From Amycolatopsis sp. WAC 01376 (GTDB lineage Bacteria > Actinomycetota > Actinomycetes > Mycobacteriales > Pseudonocardiaceae): a DNA stretch of 64,000 bases. The notes beneath the pieces are model-generated. The model worked only from the letters and a program-made list of their open reading frames with translations, did no database searches and was not told the origin of the DNA. Within the stretch, counting starts at the first letter, position 1, and every line of letters begins with the position of its first letter. The position numbers and the translations under genes were made by a program. The stretch is taken from positions 186,001 to 250,000 of the forward strand of contig NZ_QHKL01000002.1 in NCBI RefSeq assembly GCF_003947415.1, read 5' to 3'. Positions 54,042-62,845 of the stretch are shown here, piece after piece.

Positions 54042-54957
54042 GGTCCGGGATCTTCGCCAGGTCGGCGGCCACGGAACGGAGATCCGCGAGGAACGCGGCC
54101 ACCGCCGGATATCTGTGCGCGTGCGGGGGGACAGCCGCGTACACGGTCCGTCTCGGCGGATCGGGGGCGAGCGGCCGCACGACGATTTTCGCCGGGATGT
54201 GGGGAGTCATCATGCCGGGGATGAGCGCCACACCGAGGCCGCCTGCCACCAATTCGAGTTTGACCATCCACTCGCCGGCGCGCAGGGGCGTGTTCGGGAT
54301 GAAGCCGGCGGCGGCACAGGTGGCCCGCAGGGCGGACACGGCCTCGACCGTGTCCGCGACGATCCAGTGCTCGTCCGCCAGTTCGGCCATGGGGATCTCG
54401 TCCCGAGACGCCAGCCGGTGTTCTTCGGACAGGGCGACGTGTATCCGGTCCTCGACGAGATGATCCAGGTGGATGCCGGTGAGATCGGGATTCTTGTGGG
54501 TGCTGACCACGGCGATGTCCAGGTCGCCCGCTCCCAGCAGGCCCAGTAGGCGCTCGGTGGTCCCTTCCCGTAGTGCCAACGAGATTCCCTCGTGCCGGGA
54601 CTGGAAACGTTCCAGCGCGCCCGAAACCAGCGCCAGGTTCGCCGTGGGAAAGGCGCCGATCCGCAAGTGCCCGACGTCGAGCCGCCGGACGGCGTCCAGT
54701 GCGCGAATGGTGTCGGAGAACCGCTCGAGGAGTGCCTTCGCGTGGGGAAGCAGATGTTCTCCGGCCGGGGTGAGCCGGACCCCGCGAGCCCGCCGGGCGA
54801 ACAGTTCCACTCCCCAGACATCTTCGAGCGAAGCCATCTGCCGCGAAACCGCGGACTGGGTGTATCCACCCGCGGAGGCCGCCGCGGTGAACGACCCGCG
54901 TTCGGCGACCGAAACGAACGTTCGCAGCAAAACCGGGTCCGGTAGCTCTGAAGGCAC
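53989..54957 (-). CDS. LysR-family transcriptional regulator
   Basis: A 322-residue regulator. The N-terminal winged helix is LLRTFVSVAERGSFTAAASAG, YTQSAVSRQMASLEDVWGVE. The C-terminal periplasmic-binding-like domain has HLRIGAFPTANLALVSGAL and GLGVALIPGMMTPHIP. GTG at 54957 gives the usual N-terminus and is chosen over an Arg-rich extension to 55056. It faces the StrR-like regulator across about 180 bp. Its target is not obvious; the convergent, overlapping RidA gene is one candidate. Confidence 0.92.
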   Translation of the reverse strand: MPSELPDPVLLRTFVSVAERGSFTAAASAGGYTQSAVSRQMASLEDVWGVELFARRARGVRLTPAGEHLLPHAKALLERFSDTIRALDAVRRLDVGHLRIGAFPTANLALVSGALERFQSRHEGISLALREGTTERLLGLLGAGDLDIAVVSTHKNPDLTGIHLDHLVEDRIHVALSEEHRLASRDEIPMAELADEHWIVADTVEAVSALRATCAAAGFIPNTPLRAGEWMVKLELVAGGLGVALIPGMMTPHIPAKIVVRPLAPDPPRRTVYAAVPPHAHRYPAVAAFLADLRSVAADLAKIPDLTPEAKRRGRLPKARRD

Positions 54958-55138
54958 AGCGCTCGATCTTACGCCGTTCGTGTTCGCGGCGGCTCGATTT
55001 CGGCGGTCAAAGGGGCGGAGAAGGGGGCAGTCGCGCGAATTTTTCAAGCGGGGCAACCGATTCCCTTTTCCGTGCGTGAACGTTGGTCATGGGTCGGACG
55101 CCGTCTTGGGGGCGGTATCCGGATCGGACGTTTCCAAC

Positions 55139-56182
55139 ATGGGATTCGACGGGGGACAGGTCTTGGACGTGAATACCGGAGATGTTGTGGAATACGGGCA
55201 TCTTGATGATCTTGGCCCGGCCGTCATGGCACCGATCGCCTCACTGCTGCCCTCCGATTCGCCGAGGATCGGTGGCGAAGACGGGGAGCATGTGCGTGAG
55301 CTGGCGGAGCTGGACGCGAGTTTGCCGCCGATCGTCGTGCATCGCGCGACGATGCGGGTGATCGACGGGATGCACCGGTTGCGGGCTGCCGTGCTCCGTG
55401 GGGAAGAGCTGATCGCGGTGCGTTATTTCGACGGTTCCGACCTGGACGCGTTCGTGCTGGCGGTAAGGCTCAATTCCACGCACGGGCTGCCGTTGTCCCC
55501 CATCGACCGCGCGTCGGCGGCGGCACGGATCATCCGCTCCCATCCGCACCTGTCGGACCGCGCGATCGCGGAAACCACGGGGCTCGCGCACAAGACCGTG
55601 GCCGCTGTCCGTTCTCGTTCGGCAGGCGACGTGCCGCAACCGGAAACCCGGGTCGGCCTGGACGGACGCGTCCGTCCGCTCAACGCCGCACAGGGTCGTC
55701 TCCGCGCACGCGACCTGATCGCCAGCGACCCGAAGGCTCCGTTGCGGCAGATCTCGCGGTCGGCGGGCGTCTCCGTGAGTACCGCGCGGGATGTGCGCGA
55801 ACGGTTGCGGCGTGGTCAGGATCCGGTTCCGTTGCGGCAGCGTCGTGCCAAGAAGTTCCCGGCTTCGCCGCATCGCGATCCGGCGGCCTCCGAGGCAGGC
55901 GACAGGTATACGGCCGATTCGCTCGCCGACGACGCCGTCGCGGCCTTGGAGACACTGCGCATGGACCCGTCTTTGCGGTTCACCGAAGCGGGGCGCACCG
56001 TGCTCCGGTTGCTCGATGTCCATGTACTCGGCGTCGAGGGCTGGGACAGGCTGGTAGACGGTATTCCCGAGCATTGCAGTGTCGCGGTGGCGGACATCGC
56101 CCGTAGCTGCGCCGAATCCTGGCGCGAGTTCGCCCGCCAGCTGGAGTTGCCTCGGACGGAGAGGCCGGCGGCCGCCGAGTGA
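55139..56182 (+). CDS. StrR-like (ParB N-terminal fold) pathway-specific regulator
   Basis: A 347-residue regulator with the ParB/Spo0J-like N-terminal domain (LLPSDSPRIGGEDGEHVREL, LPPIVVHRATMRVIDGMHRL) and helix-turn-helix segments (LSDRAIAETTGLAHKTVAAV; LRQISRSAGVSVSTARDVRER). This is the layout of StrR of streptomycin and of Bbr/Tei15*-type activators of glycopeptide clusters. Its place at the edge of an NRPS/PKS locus makes it the likely pathway activator. ATG at 55139 is used; GTG at 55169, after GGGGGACAGG, is an alternative. Confidence 0.9.
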   Translation: MGFDGGQVLDVNTGDVVEYGHLDDLGPAVMAPIASLLPSDSPRIGGEDGEHVRELAELDASLPPIVVHRATMRVIDGMHRLRAAVLRGEELIAVRYFDGSDLDAFVLAVRLNSTHGLPLSPIDRASAAARIIRSHPHLSDRAIAETTGLAHKTVAAVRSRSAGDVPQPETRVGLDGRVRPLNAAQGRLRARDLIASDPKAPLRQISRSAGVSVSTARDVRERLRRGQDPVPLRQRRAKKFPASPHRDPAASEAGDRYTADSLADDAVAALETLRMDPSLRFTEAGRTVLRLLDVHVLGVEGWDRLVDGIPEHCSVAVADIARSCAESWREFARQLELPRTERPAAAE

Positions 56183-56217
56183 GGGTGCGTCTGCCACGTC
56201 CAGTTGAGCGGCCTCGC

Positions 56218-56787
56218 TCAGCGGGACGTGGCTGGCGGGTCCGCCGCCGCCCGCCACTCGGCGGCGAGTATCGACCACACCTCGATGTCCTGGCCGACGC
56301 CGTCCATGGGGAACGCCTCGCGAAGCATGCCTTCACGCTTCATCCCGAGCCGTCGCGCCACCGCTATGCTCCGGGTGTTCGCCGGAAAGGTGCGCCATTC
56401 GACGCGGTTCATTCCTCGCTCGTGGACGGCCCAGTCGATCATCAGCCTCGCCGTTCGCTGGATCAGTCCGTGTCCTTGCGCTTCCCTGGCGAGCCAGACG
56501 CCGATCTCGCAGGTCGAAGTCCGGGGATCGAAGATCCGGAACAGTGTGCCACCGACGAGTTCGCCGTCCAGCCAGATCCCCTGGATCCGCCCGCCGTCGG
56601 CGGCCTGCTGATCGGCGTACCGCTGAAGGAACTGCCGGGCGGTCTCCTCGTCGACGATGGTCCGGGCCCACGGTAGCCACGGCGCCAAGTGCTCCCGTGC
56701 CCGGTGGACGTAGGCGGCGAACTCGGCCGCCAGCCAGGGTTCGAGCGCGCGGAGATCCGCGTTCGGGGCGAGGCGGTGACGCAGCAA
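56218..56787 (-). CDS. GNAT N-acetyltransferase (RimJ/RimL-like)
   Basis: A 189-residue acetyltransferase. Motif A is ARGAQ-like: IGVWLAREAQGHGLIQRTAR, where QGHGL replaces the usual RGxG pyrophosphate loop; WRTFPANTRSIAVARRLGMKREG is the typical C-terminal part. A TTG at 56787 is preferred as start because GGAGG lies 6 bp before it and LLRHRLAPNADLRALEPW fits the family; the longer frame to 56907 has no such support. It acetylates an unknown amine, maybe a ribosomal N-terminus, or gives self-protection near the cluster (inference). It converges on the StrR-like gene. Confidence 0.86.
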   Translation of the reverse strand: MLRHRLAPNADLRALEPWLAAEFAAYVHRAREHLAPWLPWARTIVDEETARQFLQRYADQQAADGGRIQGIWLDGELVGGTLFRIFDPRTSTCEIGVWLAREAQGHGLIQRTARLMIDWAVHERGMNRVEWRTFPANTRSIAVARRLGMKREGMLREAFPMDGVGQDIEVWSILAAEWRAAADPPATSR

Positions 56788-56916
56788 GGTGATCCTCCGT
56801 TTGATCGGCCGGCTTCGGTTGATCGGTTGATTGGACGTTACCGCAGAAAATGACAGCGGAATCCGGGCTCGTTCGTGTTCGACTGGGGAGAATTCGCAGT
56901 CGAACACCGGCCGCCG

Positions 56917-57372
56917 CTATTCCAAGACGATCATGTCGTACTCGGCGGAGACGCGCCCGATCTCCGTCCGGTCGAGCGGCCGGTCGCCCCCGGCGAAGAC
57001 CAGCGCGCGCAGGACCCGGTCCCAGCCACCCGGCGAGTTGATGTTGAGCATGCGCACCGGGGCGTCGGTGTCGTTGCGATAGCAGTGCGCGACTCCTGGC
57101 GGAAAACACGCGTACGATCCCGCGCCCGCGGAAACGGTGTGCTCTCCGATACGGAGCGTCAATGTTCCTTCGAGCACGTAGAAGGAATCACACAAGCGCT
57201 CATGACGGTGCAAGGGCGGGCCGCCCGCGCCGGGCCGAAGACGGTGCTCGACAACGGAGAACGCTCCACCCGTCGCGTCTCCCGAAGCCAGCACCGAAGA
57301 GACATTACCGTCACCGTAAGCGAGTACTTCACCTTCGTCCGAGGCGCGAAGAAAGATCGCGGGAAGTGTCAT
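56917..57372 (-). CDS. Cupin-2 domain protein
   Basis: A 151-residue single-domain cupin. Metal-ligand motif 1 is GGPPLHRHERLCDSFYVLEG (His, His, Glu-like position) and motif 2 is PPGVAHCYRN with its His, so a metal is probably bound. The fold covers sugar isomerases, dioxygenases and sensors. It is divergent from the NRPS operon, with about 200 bp between, and on the same strand as the GNAT gene, so both may belong to the cluster edge or be unrelated housekeeping. Confidence 0.88.
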   Translation of the reverse strand: MTLPAIFLRASDEGEVLAYGDGNVSSVLASGDATGGAFSVVEHRLRPGAGGPPLHRHERLCDSFYVLEGTLTLRIGEHTVSAGAGSYACFPPGVAHCYRNDTDAPVRMLNINSPGGWDRVLRALVFAGGDRPLDRTEIGRVSAEYDMIVLE

Positions 57373-57504
57373 GCGGAAAAAGATATCCGTGATCCGTGTT
57401 GCGTGACCGCGTCGGGTGCGACATGAACGAACCCTTGCCTCGATTGGCGTATTGATGGCATCGCCCGCATCACCTAGCTTGGCGATCGGGGCTGGGGTGC
57501 GGTC

Positions 57505-57543
57505 GATCCAAGCGGGCTTCTACTGCCTGGCAAGGTCTTGATC
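57505..57543. promoter_or_regulatory. Weak inverted repeat upstream of the NRPS operon
   Basis: GATCCAAG at 57505-57512 and CTTGATC at 57537-57543 form an imperfect inverted repeat with 24 bp between, ending 31 bp before the NRPS start. A nearby CTTGG (57478) also pairs with CCAAG (57508). StrR-type activators bind long spaced inverted repeats, so a site is expected here, but the match to known consensus is poor. Confidence 0.25.
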
Positions 57544-57574
57544 TGTTCAATCATGTTCTGGGGGATGTTGTTCC

Positions 57575-59416
57575 ATGGGGTCTGCCGAACACGCGACAAG
57601 GACGAAACCTGCTCGGGGCAATTCTTTCTCGGCGCCTGCCTCCGGCAAGGGAATAGCGACCCTCGTGGAGGAATGGGTCGAGCGCGGGCCGGAAGCCTGC
57701 GCGGTACGCGAACCGCTCACCGGCAGGTCGATGAATTACCGTGAGCTCTGGCTGCAAGCCGGGCGGCTCGCCGAGGTCCTCGCGGCCGAAGAGGTGCGCC
57801 CTGGTGATCTCGTCGCGGTCGATCTTCCCCGTTCCCTCGACCTGGTGGTGGCCTTCCTCGGCGTCGTCCGGGCTCGCGCCGCCTACCTGCCCTTGGACGT
57901 CCACGCTCCCGCGGAACGCATCGCCGGTATCGTCGAGGAATCTGGCTCGCGAGTGCTGATCTGCGCTCCATCGGCCGAAGCCGGGCGCCGGGCGCGGCTT
58001 CCTTCGGGCGTGCGAGTGCTTTCGGTGCCACAAGAGCGAGGTGAGCCGGATTCGCCGTCGGCACCGGCTGAAGCCGCGGCCGGTGAAGACCCGATTTACG
58101 TCACCTATACCTCGGGTTCCACCGGACGGCCGAAAGGCGTCGTGATCCCGCATCGCGCGGTGAACCGGTTGGTGGTGGAGCCGAATTACTGCACGATCGA
58201 GCCGGGCGACCGGGTCGCGAACACGTGCAATCCCGCCTTCGACGTGACCACTTGCGAGATCTGGAGCACGCTCACCTCCGGCGGGACCGTCGTGCCCTTT
58301 CCCTTGCTCACCGACGTGACCATGAACGCTTGGGCGGACTTGGTGCGCACCGAGGAAATCACCACGATGTTCCTCACCACGTCGCTGTTCCATACGGTGG
58401 CCTGGGAGCGTCCTGACGCTTTCGGCTCGATGAAGAACCTGGTCGTCGGCGGGGAACAGCTGGACCTCGCGGCGGTCCGGCGGGTGCTCGCCGCGCGGCC
58501 GCCGACCCGGCTGGTCAACGGCTACGGGCCGACCGAGGCCACCGCTTTCGCCACCTTCTTCGAATGCACCGTCGAAAGCCTGGCCGGTGTCGAACGGATC
58601 CCCATCGGACACGCTCTGCAGAAGACGACGGTCCACGTGCTGGACGAAGACCTGAACCCGGTACCCGCCGGAGAAACGGGTGAGCTGTGCCTCGGCGGGC
58701 CGGGGGTGGCCACCGGTTATCTGAACCGCCCCGAACTCACCGCGGAACGGTTCGTGATCGAGCCGTCGACCGGTGAGCGGGTGTACCGGACCGGGGACCT
58801 GGTGCGCGAGGTCGCCGGTGGTGCGTTGGAAATGCTCGGCAGGAAGGACCGGCAGATCAAGCTGCGCGGCTTCCGGATCGAACTGGAGGAAATCGAGCGG
58901 GTCGCGGTTTCCACCGGTCTGGTCGACGCCGCGTTCGTGGAAAAGGTGGGCGCGGGGGCGTCCGCCGAACTGGTCGCGTTCCTGTTGCCCGCCAAGGGAA
59001 CGGGCGAAGACGTGGCCGGCGCGCTGGCCGCTGGGCTGGCGGGGAAACTGCCCGGCTACATGATTCCCGCCCATTGGCACGTGTTGTCCGAGCTGCCGGT
59101 CGGCGCGACCGGGAAAGCGGACCGCGCGCGGATGCTCGCGTTGTTCGCCGAAGCGGGCCGCGAAGACCCCGCCGAAACCGGATCCTTCGATGACCCGGTT
59201 CTCGCCCAGGTCAAGGGGATCTTGCGAGACGTGCTGGGCAGGTCGAACTTCTCCGCCGCCGACAACTTCCTCGACATCGGCGGGAACTCCGTCCTCGCCG
59301 TCCAGGTCGCTTCCCGGATCCAGCAACGGTACGCGGTTCCCCTGGAACCGGCCGACGTACTGCTCGCCGAATCCTTCGACGCGCTGGCGGTGCACGTCCG
59401 CTCGGCGGTCTCGTAG
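57575..59416 (+). CDS. NRPS initiation protein: adenylation domain + carrier (A-T)
   Basis: A 613-residue stand-alone module. A domain (about 25-525): A3 YVTYTSGSTGRPKGVV, A4 FDVTTCEIW, A5 NGYGPTEAT, A7 YRTGDLV, A8 GRKDRQIKLRGFRIE, A10 with Lys514 (ATGKADR). Carrier (about 535-610): DNFLDIGGNSVLAVQ with Ser572 as the phosphopantetheine site. By hand alignment the pocket residues are roughly D-V-C-F-V-G-G-A-F-K, hydrophobic and nearest to valine-like codes (low certainty). No C domain precedes it, so it should start the chain. ATG after GGGGGA. It is followed by the C-T-C protein at 47 bp. Confidence 0.93.
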   Translation: MGSAEHATRTKPARGNSFSAPASGKGIATLVEEWVERGPEACAVREPLTGRSMNYRELWLQAGRLAEVLAAEEVRPGDLVAVDLPRSLDLVVAFLGVVRARAAYLPLDVHAPAERIAGIVEESGSRVLICAPSAEAGRRARLPSGVRVLSVPQERGEPDSPSAPAEAAAGEDPIYVTYTSGSTGRPKGVVIPHRAVNRLVVEPNYCTIEPGDRVANTCNPAFDVTTCEIWSTLTSGGTVVPFPLLTDVTMNAWADLVRTEEITTMFLTTSLFHTVAWERPDAFGSMKNLVVGGEQLDLAAVRRVLAARPPTRLVNGYGPTEATAFATFFECTVESLAGVERIPIGHALQKTTVHVLDEDLNPVPAGETGELCLGGPGVATGYLNRPELTAERFVIEPSTGERVYRTGDLVREVAGGALEMLGRKDRQIKLRGFRIELEEIERVAVSTGLVDAAFVEKVGAGASAELVAFLLPAKGTGEDVAGALAAGLAGKLPGYMIPAHWHVLSELPVGATGKADRARMLALFAEAGREDPAETGSFDDPVLAQVKGILRDVLGRSNFSAADNFLDIGGNSVLAVQVASRIQQRYAVPLEPADVLLAESFDALAVHVRSAVS

Positions 59417-59463
59417 CCGACGGCCGCCCTCGTTCACGGAGCAACGATTCACCGGGGGAACTC

Positions 59464-62400
59464 TTGACCAATTCGACCTTGCCCGCGCTGACCCGATCTG
59501 GCGCTCGTGTCGCGCCGCTGTCGTTCGCGCAGGAACGGCTGTGGTTCATCGACGCCACGACACCGGGTTCGGTGACCTACAACGTTCCGCTGCTCATGCG
59601 CTGGCGCAGGCGGGCGGACGCCGGGGCGCTGCGCGCCGCTTTGGCCGCCGTGGTGTCGAGACACGAGATACTGCGCACGACCTATCAGGTCCGAAATGGA
59701 CAGCCGATGCAGGTGATCGGCGATTCCGAGGCCGTCGAGGTCGAGGTGATCGAACTCGACGGCGCCGCGGACGCGGAGCAACGGATCCGTGCGGACGCCG
59801 GGGAAAGAGCCGCGAAACCCTTCGACTTGTCCGTGGGGCCGATCCTGCGCTGTACGTTGTGGCGCGGCGCTCCCGCCGGTGACGCGCTCCTGCTGGTGAT
59901 CCACCACATCGCCGTCGACGGATGGTCGATCGCCGTGCTGCTGGAAGATCTCGGCAAGGCGTACCAGGCGGCGATCGAAGGCCGACCGGCGTCGTTGCCC
60001 GGGCTGGAGATCCAGTACGCCGATTTCGCGGTATGGGACCGGGCGGCGGGCGCCGATCCCGCTCTGCGGCAACGGATCGCCGACCGCGCGACGGACTTGC
60101 TGACCTTGCCCGGCGGAGTGAACCTCGCCGGGCGGCGGGCGCGACCGGTCTCTCCGGAAGGTGCCCTTCCCGGTGCTCAGCACACCTTCACGGTGCCCGG
60201 ACCGGTGGTCGCGAACCTGCGAGAGCTGGCGAAGGCTCTGCGCGCGACGCCGTATGTTCTGCTCTTCGCCGCGTTTCAGCTGGTGTTGCGGCAGTGGTCC
60301 GGGCGGCCGGAGTTCCTGGTGGGGACGCTCGCCGCCAATCGCCCGCATCCGGACTTGGAGAAGCTGGCCGGGTTCTTCGTCAACACCGTGCCGCTGAAAT
60401 GCCGGTCGGAACCGGACTGGACGTTCGCCGAACTCTGTGCCCAGACGCGGCAAGAGGCCTTTCGTTCCCTTACCTACCAACGGATCCCTTTCAACCAGCT
60501 GACCGCCGAGGTCGCCGCGGTGAAAGGTGCCCGCGTCGGCCTGGTGGATGTGGGGTTCGCGCTTCAGAACGTGCCCGCGCCGAAGCCGCCCGCTCCGGAG
60601 CTGTGGACTTCGCCGGTCCAGCTCCCGACCGGTACGGCCAAGTTCGACCTCCTGTTGTTGCTGGAGGAGGGACAGGACGAGATCACCGGCATGGTCGAGT
60701 TCGCGACCGATCGCCTTCCCGGCGGCATGGGCCGGTTCGTCGGCGACGATTTCCTGGCCGTCCTCGCGAAGGCGGTGGCCGACCCAGGCGTCACCGTGCG
60801 TGAACTGCTCGCCGGGATCGACGATGCCGACGCCCGGACGGCAGGCTGGGAGCGAGACCCGGAGGACGCCGAGGAGGAGCCCGGGCGGCCTCCGGCCGAG
60901 GTCGGGCGGGGCGGGTTCACCGAGGAGCAACGGTGGGCCGCGGAGCTCTTCGTGGACGTGTTGCCCAAGGTGGCCAAGGCCGTTCCGGTGCTCACCGTCG
61001 CGGACTTGGCTCCGGAGACGAACTTCTTCTCTCTCAGCGGGCATTCCCTGCTCGCGGTCCACATGCTTTCCGAGGCTCGGCGGCGCCACGGTATCTGGGT
61101 GCCCCCGGCCGGCTTCCTTGCCGAGCCCACGGTCGCCGGGCTGGGCCGGTTGCTCGCCGCGGGTGCCGAAGCGCCGGCCGAGCGGCCCGGCGGAACACCG
61201 GCTCCGGCGGACCGGTACCCGGCGACCTCGGTGCAGCAGCGATTCTGGTTCCTCGACCGGATCGCCGGGCTCCGGTCGGCATACGTGCTCCCCATGGTGA
61301 TCGAACTGCGGGGCGCGATCGATCAGGACGCGCTCCGCCGGGCGCTTCAGCAGGTCCTCGGCCGCCATCCCGCGTTGCGCACCCGATTCGAGCTCGACCG
61401 GAAGCTGCGAAGGCTCTTCTACCGCACGGACGCGCCGACCCCCGAGATCATGGTGAGCGGGGGTGAACGGTGGGACGACGCCCGGCTCGAGGCCCGGCTG
61501 GCGAAGGTGAGCTGGGACGCGTTCGACCTGGCGACGGGCCCGCTCGCACGCGCCGAGGTCATCACGCGAAAGGACCGGACGCTGGTCGTGATCAGCGCGC
61601 ACCACATCGTCAACGACGGATGGTCGCAGCAGATCCTGTCCGAACAGCTGGCCGAGGCCTATCGAGCCGAGCGGGAAGGCAGGCCCGCCGCCCTTCCGGC
61701 ACCCGTCCATCCGTCCATAGTGGATGGATCAGACTCTCCGGCCGCCGCGTCGAGGGAAGAGCGGGCGGCCGCGAGAGTGTCCGAACTGGACGGTGCCCCG
61801 ACCGACGTGCTGCTCCCGTACGACCGGCCGCGGGGGAACACCCAGCCGACCCTCGGCGCGTCCCGCCGGGTGAATCTCGGGAAAGAACCGACGGCCCGGT
61901 TGCGGGAGATCTGCGGCGAACTCGGCTGTACCACCTTCATGGCGACCGCGGCGCTGCTCGCGAGCACCCTCGGCGACCGGAGCGGGCAACGGGACTTCCT
62001 GTTCGCGATCCCCTGGGTCGGCCGGGACGCGCCGGAGTCCGCGAACGCGGTGGGCATGTTCGTCAACACCCTGGTGCTCCGGGTGGACGCGAGCGGCGAA
62101 CCCACTTGGCGGGAGCTGCTCGGCCGGGTCCGTGAGGCGAGCGTTTCCTGCTACCGCGACGCGGATGTGCCGTTCGACGCGATCGCGTCGGGGGTGCATC
62201 CCGACCGCGGCCTCGACCGGCCGCCGGTGACGCCGGTGTACCTCGCTTCGGCCGACGGTGTGCCGTCGCCCGCCGAGCTGTCTCCCGGCGTCCAAGCCCG
62301 TTATCTCCCGCTGCGGCCGCTGCACGTCAAGTACGAGTTCGAGCTCACCGTCATCGAACACGGCGACGACCTGCTGCTGTCCGCTTCCTATTTGAGCGAC

Positions 62401-62502
62401 CTGTTCGACGAAGACACCATCACCGATCTTCTCGCCGCGCTCGTGACGAAGGCGATGAACCTGACGGCTGATCCGGATGCGAAAACGGATAAGGGGAACT
62501 GA
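59464..62502 (+). CDS. NRPS with C-T-C architecture and no adenylation domain
   Basis: A 1012-residue protein. C1 (about 15-440): LSFAQERLWFID, active site HHIAVDG with His148 and Asp152, GFFVNTVPLK. Carrier (about 480-560): NFFSLSGHSLLAV with Ser528. C2 (about 580-1000): SVQQRFWFLDR, HHIVNDG with His714 and Asp718, GMFVNTLVLRV. Both condensation sites are intact. No A domain lies between C1 and the carrier, so this carrier must be charged by a separate A domain, either the upstream one or one beyond the window. TTG start after GGGGGAA. The next gene begins 1 bp after its stop. Confidence 0.93.
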   Translation: MTNSTLPALTRSGARVAPLSFAQERLWFIDATTPGSVTYNVPLLMRWRRRADAGALRAALAAVVSRHEILRTTYQVRNGQPMQVIGDSEAVEVEVIELDGAADAEQRIRADAGERAAKPFDLSVGPILRCTLWRGAPAGDALLLVIHHIAVDGWSIAVLLEDLGKAYQAAIEGRPASLPGLEIQYADFAVWDRAAGADPALRQRIADRATDLLTLPGGVNLAGRRARPVSPEGALPGAQHTFTVPGPVVANLRELAKALRATPYVLLFAAFQLVLRQWSGRPEFLVGTLAANRPHPDLEKLAGFFVNTVPLKCRSEPDWTFAELCAQTRQEAFRSLTYQRIPFNQLTAEVAAVKGARVGLVDVGFALQNVPAPKPPAPELWTSPVQLPTGTAKFDLLLLLEEGQDEITGMVEFATDRLPGGMGRFVGDDFLAVLAKAVADPGVTVRELLAGIDDADARTAGWERDPEDAEEEPGRPPAEVGRGGFTEEQRWAAELFVDVLPKVAKAVPVLTVADLAPETNFFSLSGHSLLAVHMLSEARRRHGIWVPPAGFLAEPTVAGLGRLLAAGAEAPAERPGGTPAPADRYPATSVQQRFWFLDRIAGLRSAYVLPMVIELRGAIDQDALRRALQQVLGRHPALRTRFELDRKLRRLFYRTDAPTPEIMVSGGERWDDARLEARLAKVSWDAFDLATGPLARAEVITRKDRTLVVISAHHIVNDGWSQQILSEQLAEAYRAEREGRPAALPAPVHPSIVDGSDSPAAASREERAAARVSELDGAPTDVLLPYDRPRGNTQPTLGASRRVNLGKEPTARLREICGELGCTTFMATAALLASTLGDRSGQRDFLFAIPWVGRDAPESANAVGMFVNTLVLRVDASGEPTWRELLGRVREASVSCYRDADVPFDAIASGVHPDRGLDRPPVTPVYLASADGVPSPAELSPGVQARYLPLRPLHVKYEFELTVIEHGDDLLLSASYLSDLFDEDTITDLLAALVTKAMNLTADPDAKTDKGN

Positions 62503-62503
62503 A

Positions 62504-62842
62504 GTGAACGAGACCGTGATCGCGGAGCCCGACATCGTCGGCAAGGTGCGAAGCGCTTGGGCGGACGCGCTCGACATCGCCGTCGAAACCGTGCCGATGG
62601 AGGTCAACTTCTTCGACGCCGGTGGCAACTCGCTGCTGTTGCTGCTGCTCTGGGAGCAGCTCAACGGGATGACCGAACGCGATCTCCGAGCGGCCGACCT
62701 CTTCGAGCACAGCACGGTGCGGGCACAGGCCGCGTTGCTCGGCAGCGAGGAGGCCACCGGACCCGCGAAGCTCGGCGGCCGCGAACGCGGCCGGTTGCTC
62801 GGCATGGCACGCCGCACCCAGCCGACCGAATCGGGCGACTGA
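62504..62842 (+). CDS. Stand-alone carrier protein (PCP/ACP)
   Basis: A 112-residue protein with one phosphopantetheine carrier domain: VNFFDAGGNSLLLLLLW with Ser43 as the attachment site, then LRAADLFEHSTVRAQAALL. A tail of about 35 basic residues (GGRERGRLLGMARRTQPTESGD region) may dock to the next protein. It lies between the C-T-C protein and the ketosynthase, so it probably accepts the product of C2 and hands it to the KS. GTG start immediately after the NRPS stop; 3 bp separate its stop from the KS start. Confidence 0.9.
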   Translation: MNETVIAEPDIVGKVRSAWADALDIAVETVPMEVNFFDAGGNSLLLLLLWEQLNGMTERDLRAADLFEHSTVRAQAALLGSEEATGPAKLGGRERGRLLGMARRTQPTESGD

Positions 62843-62845
62843 CCC

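Noticed and set aside
57421..57574. Bbr-type operator (GTCCA-N17-TGGAC) upstream of the NRPS operon
   Set aside because: No convincing match to that consensus; only a weak, differently spaced repeat is present, listed with low confidence.
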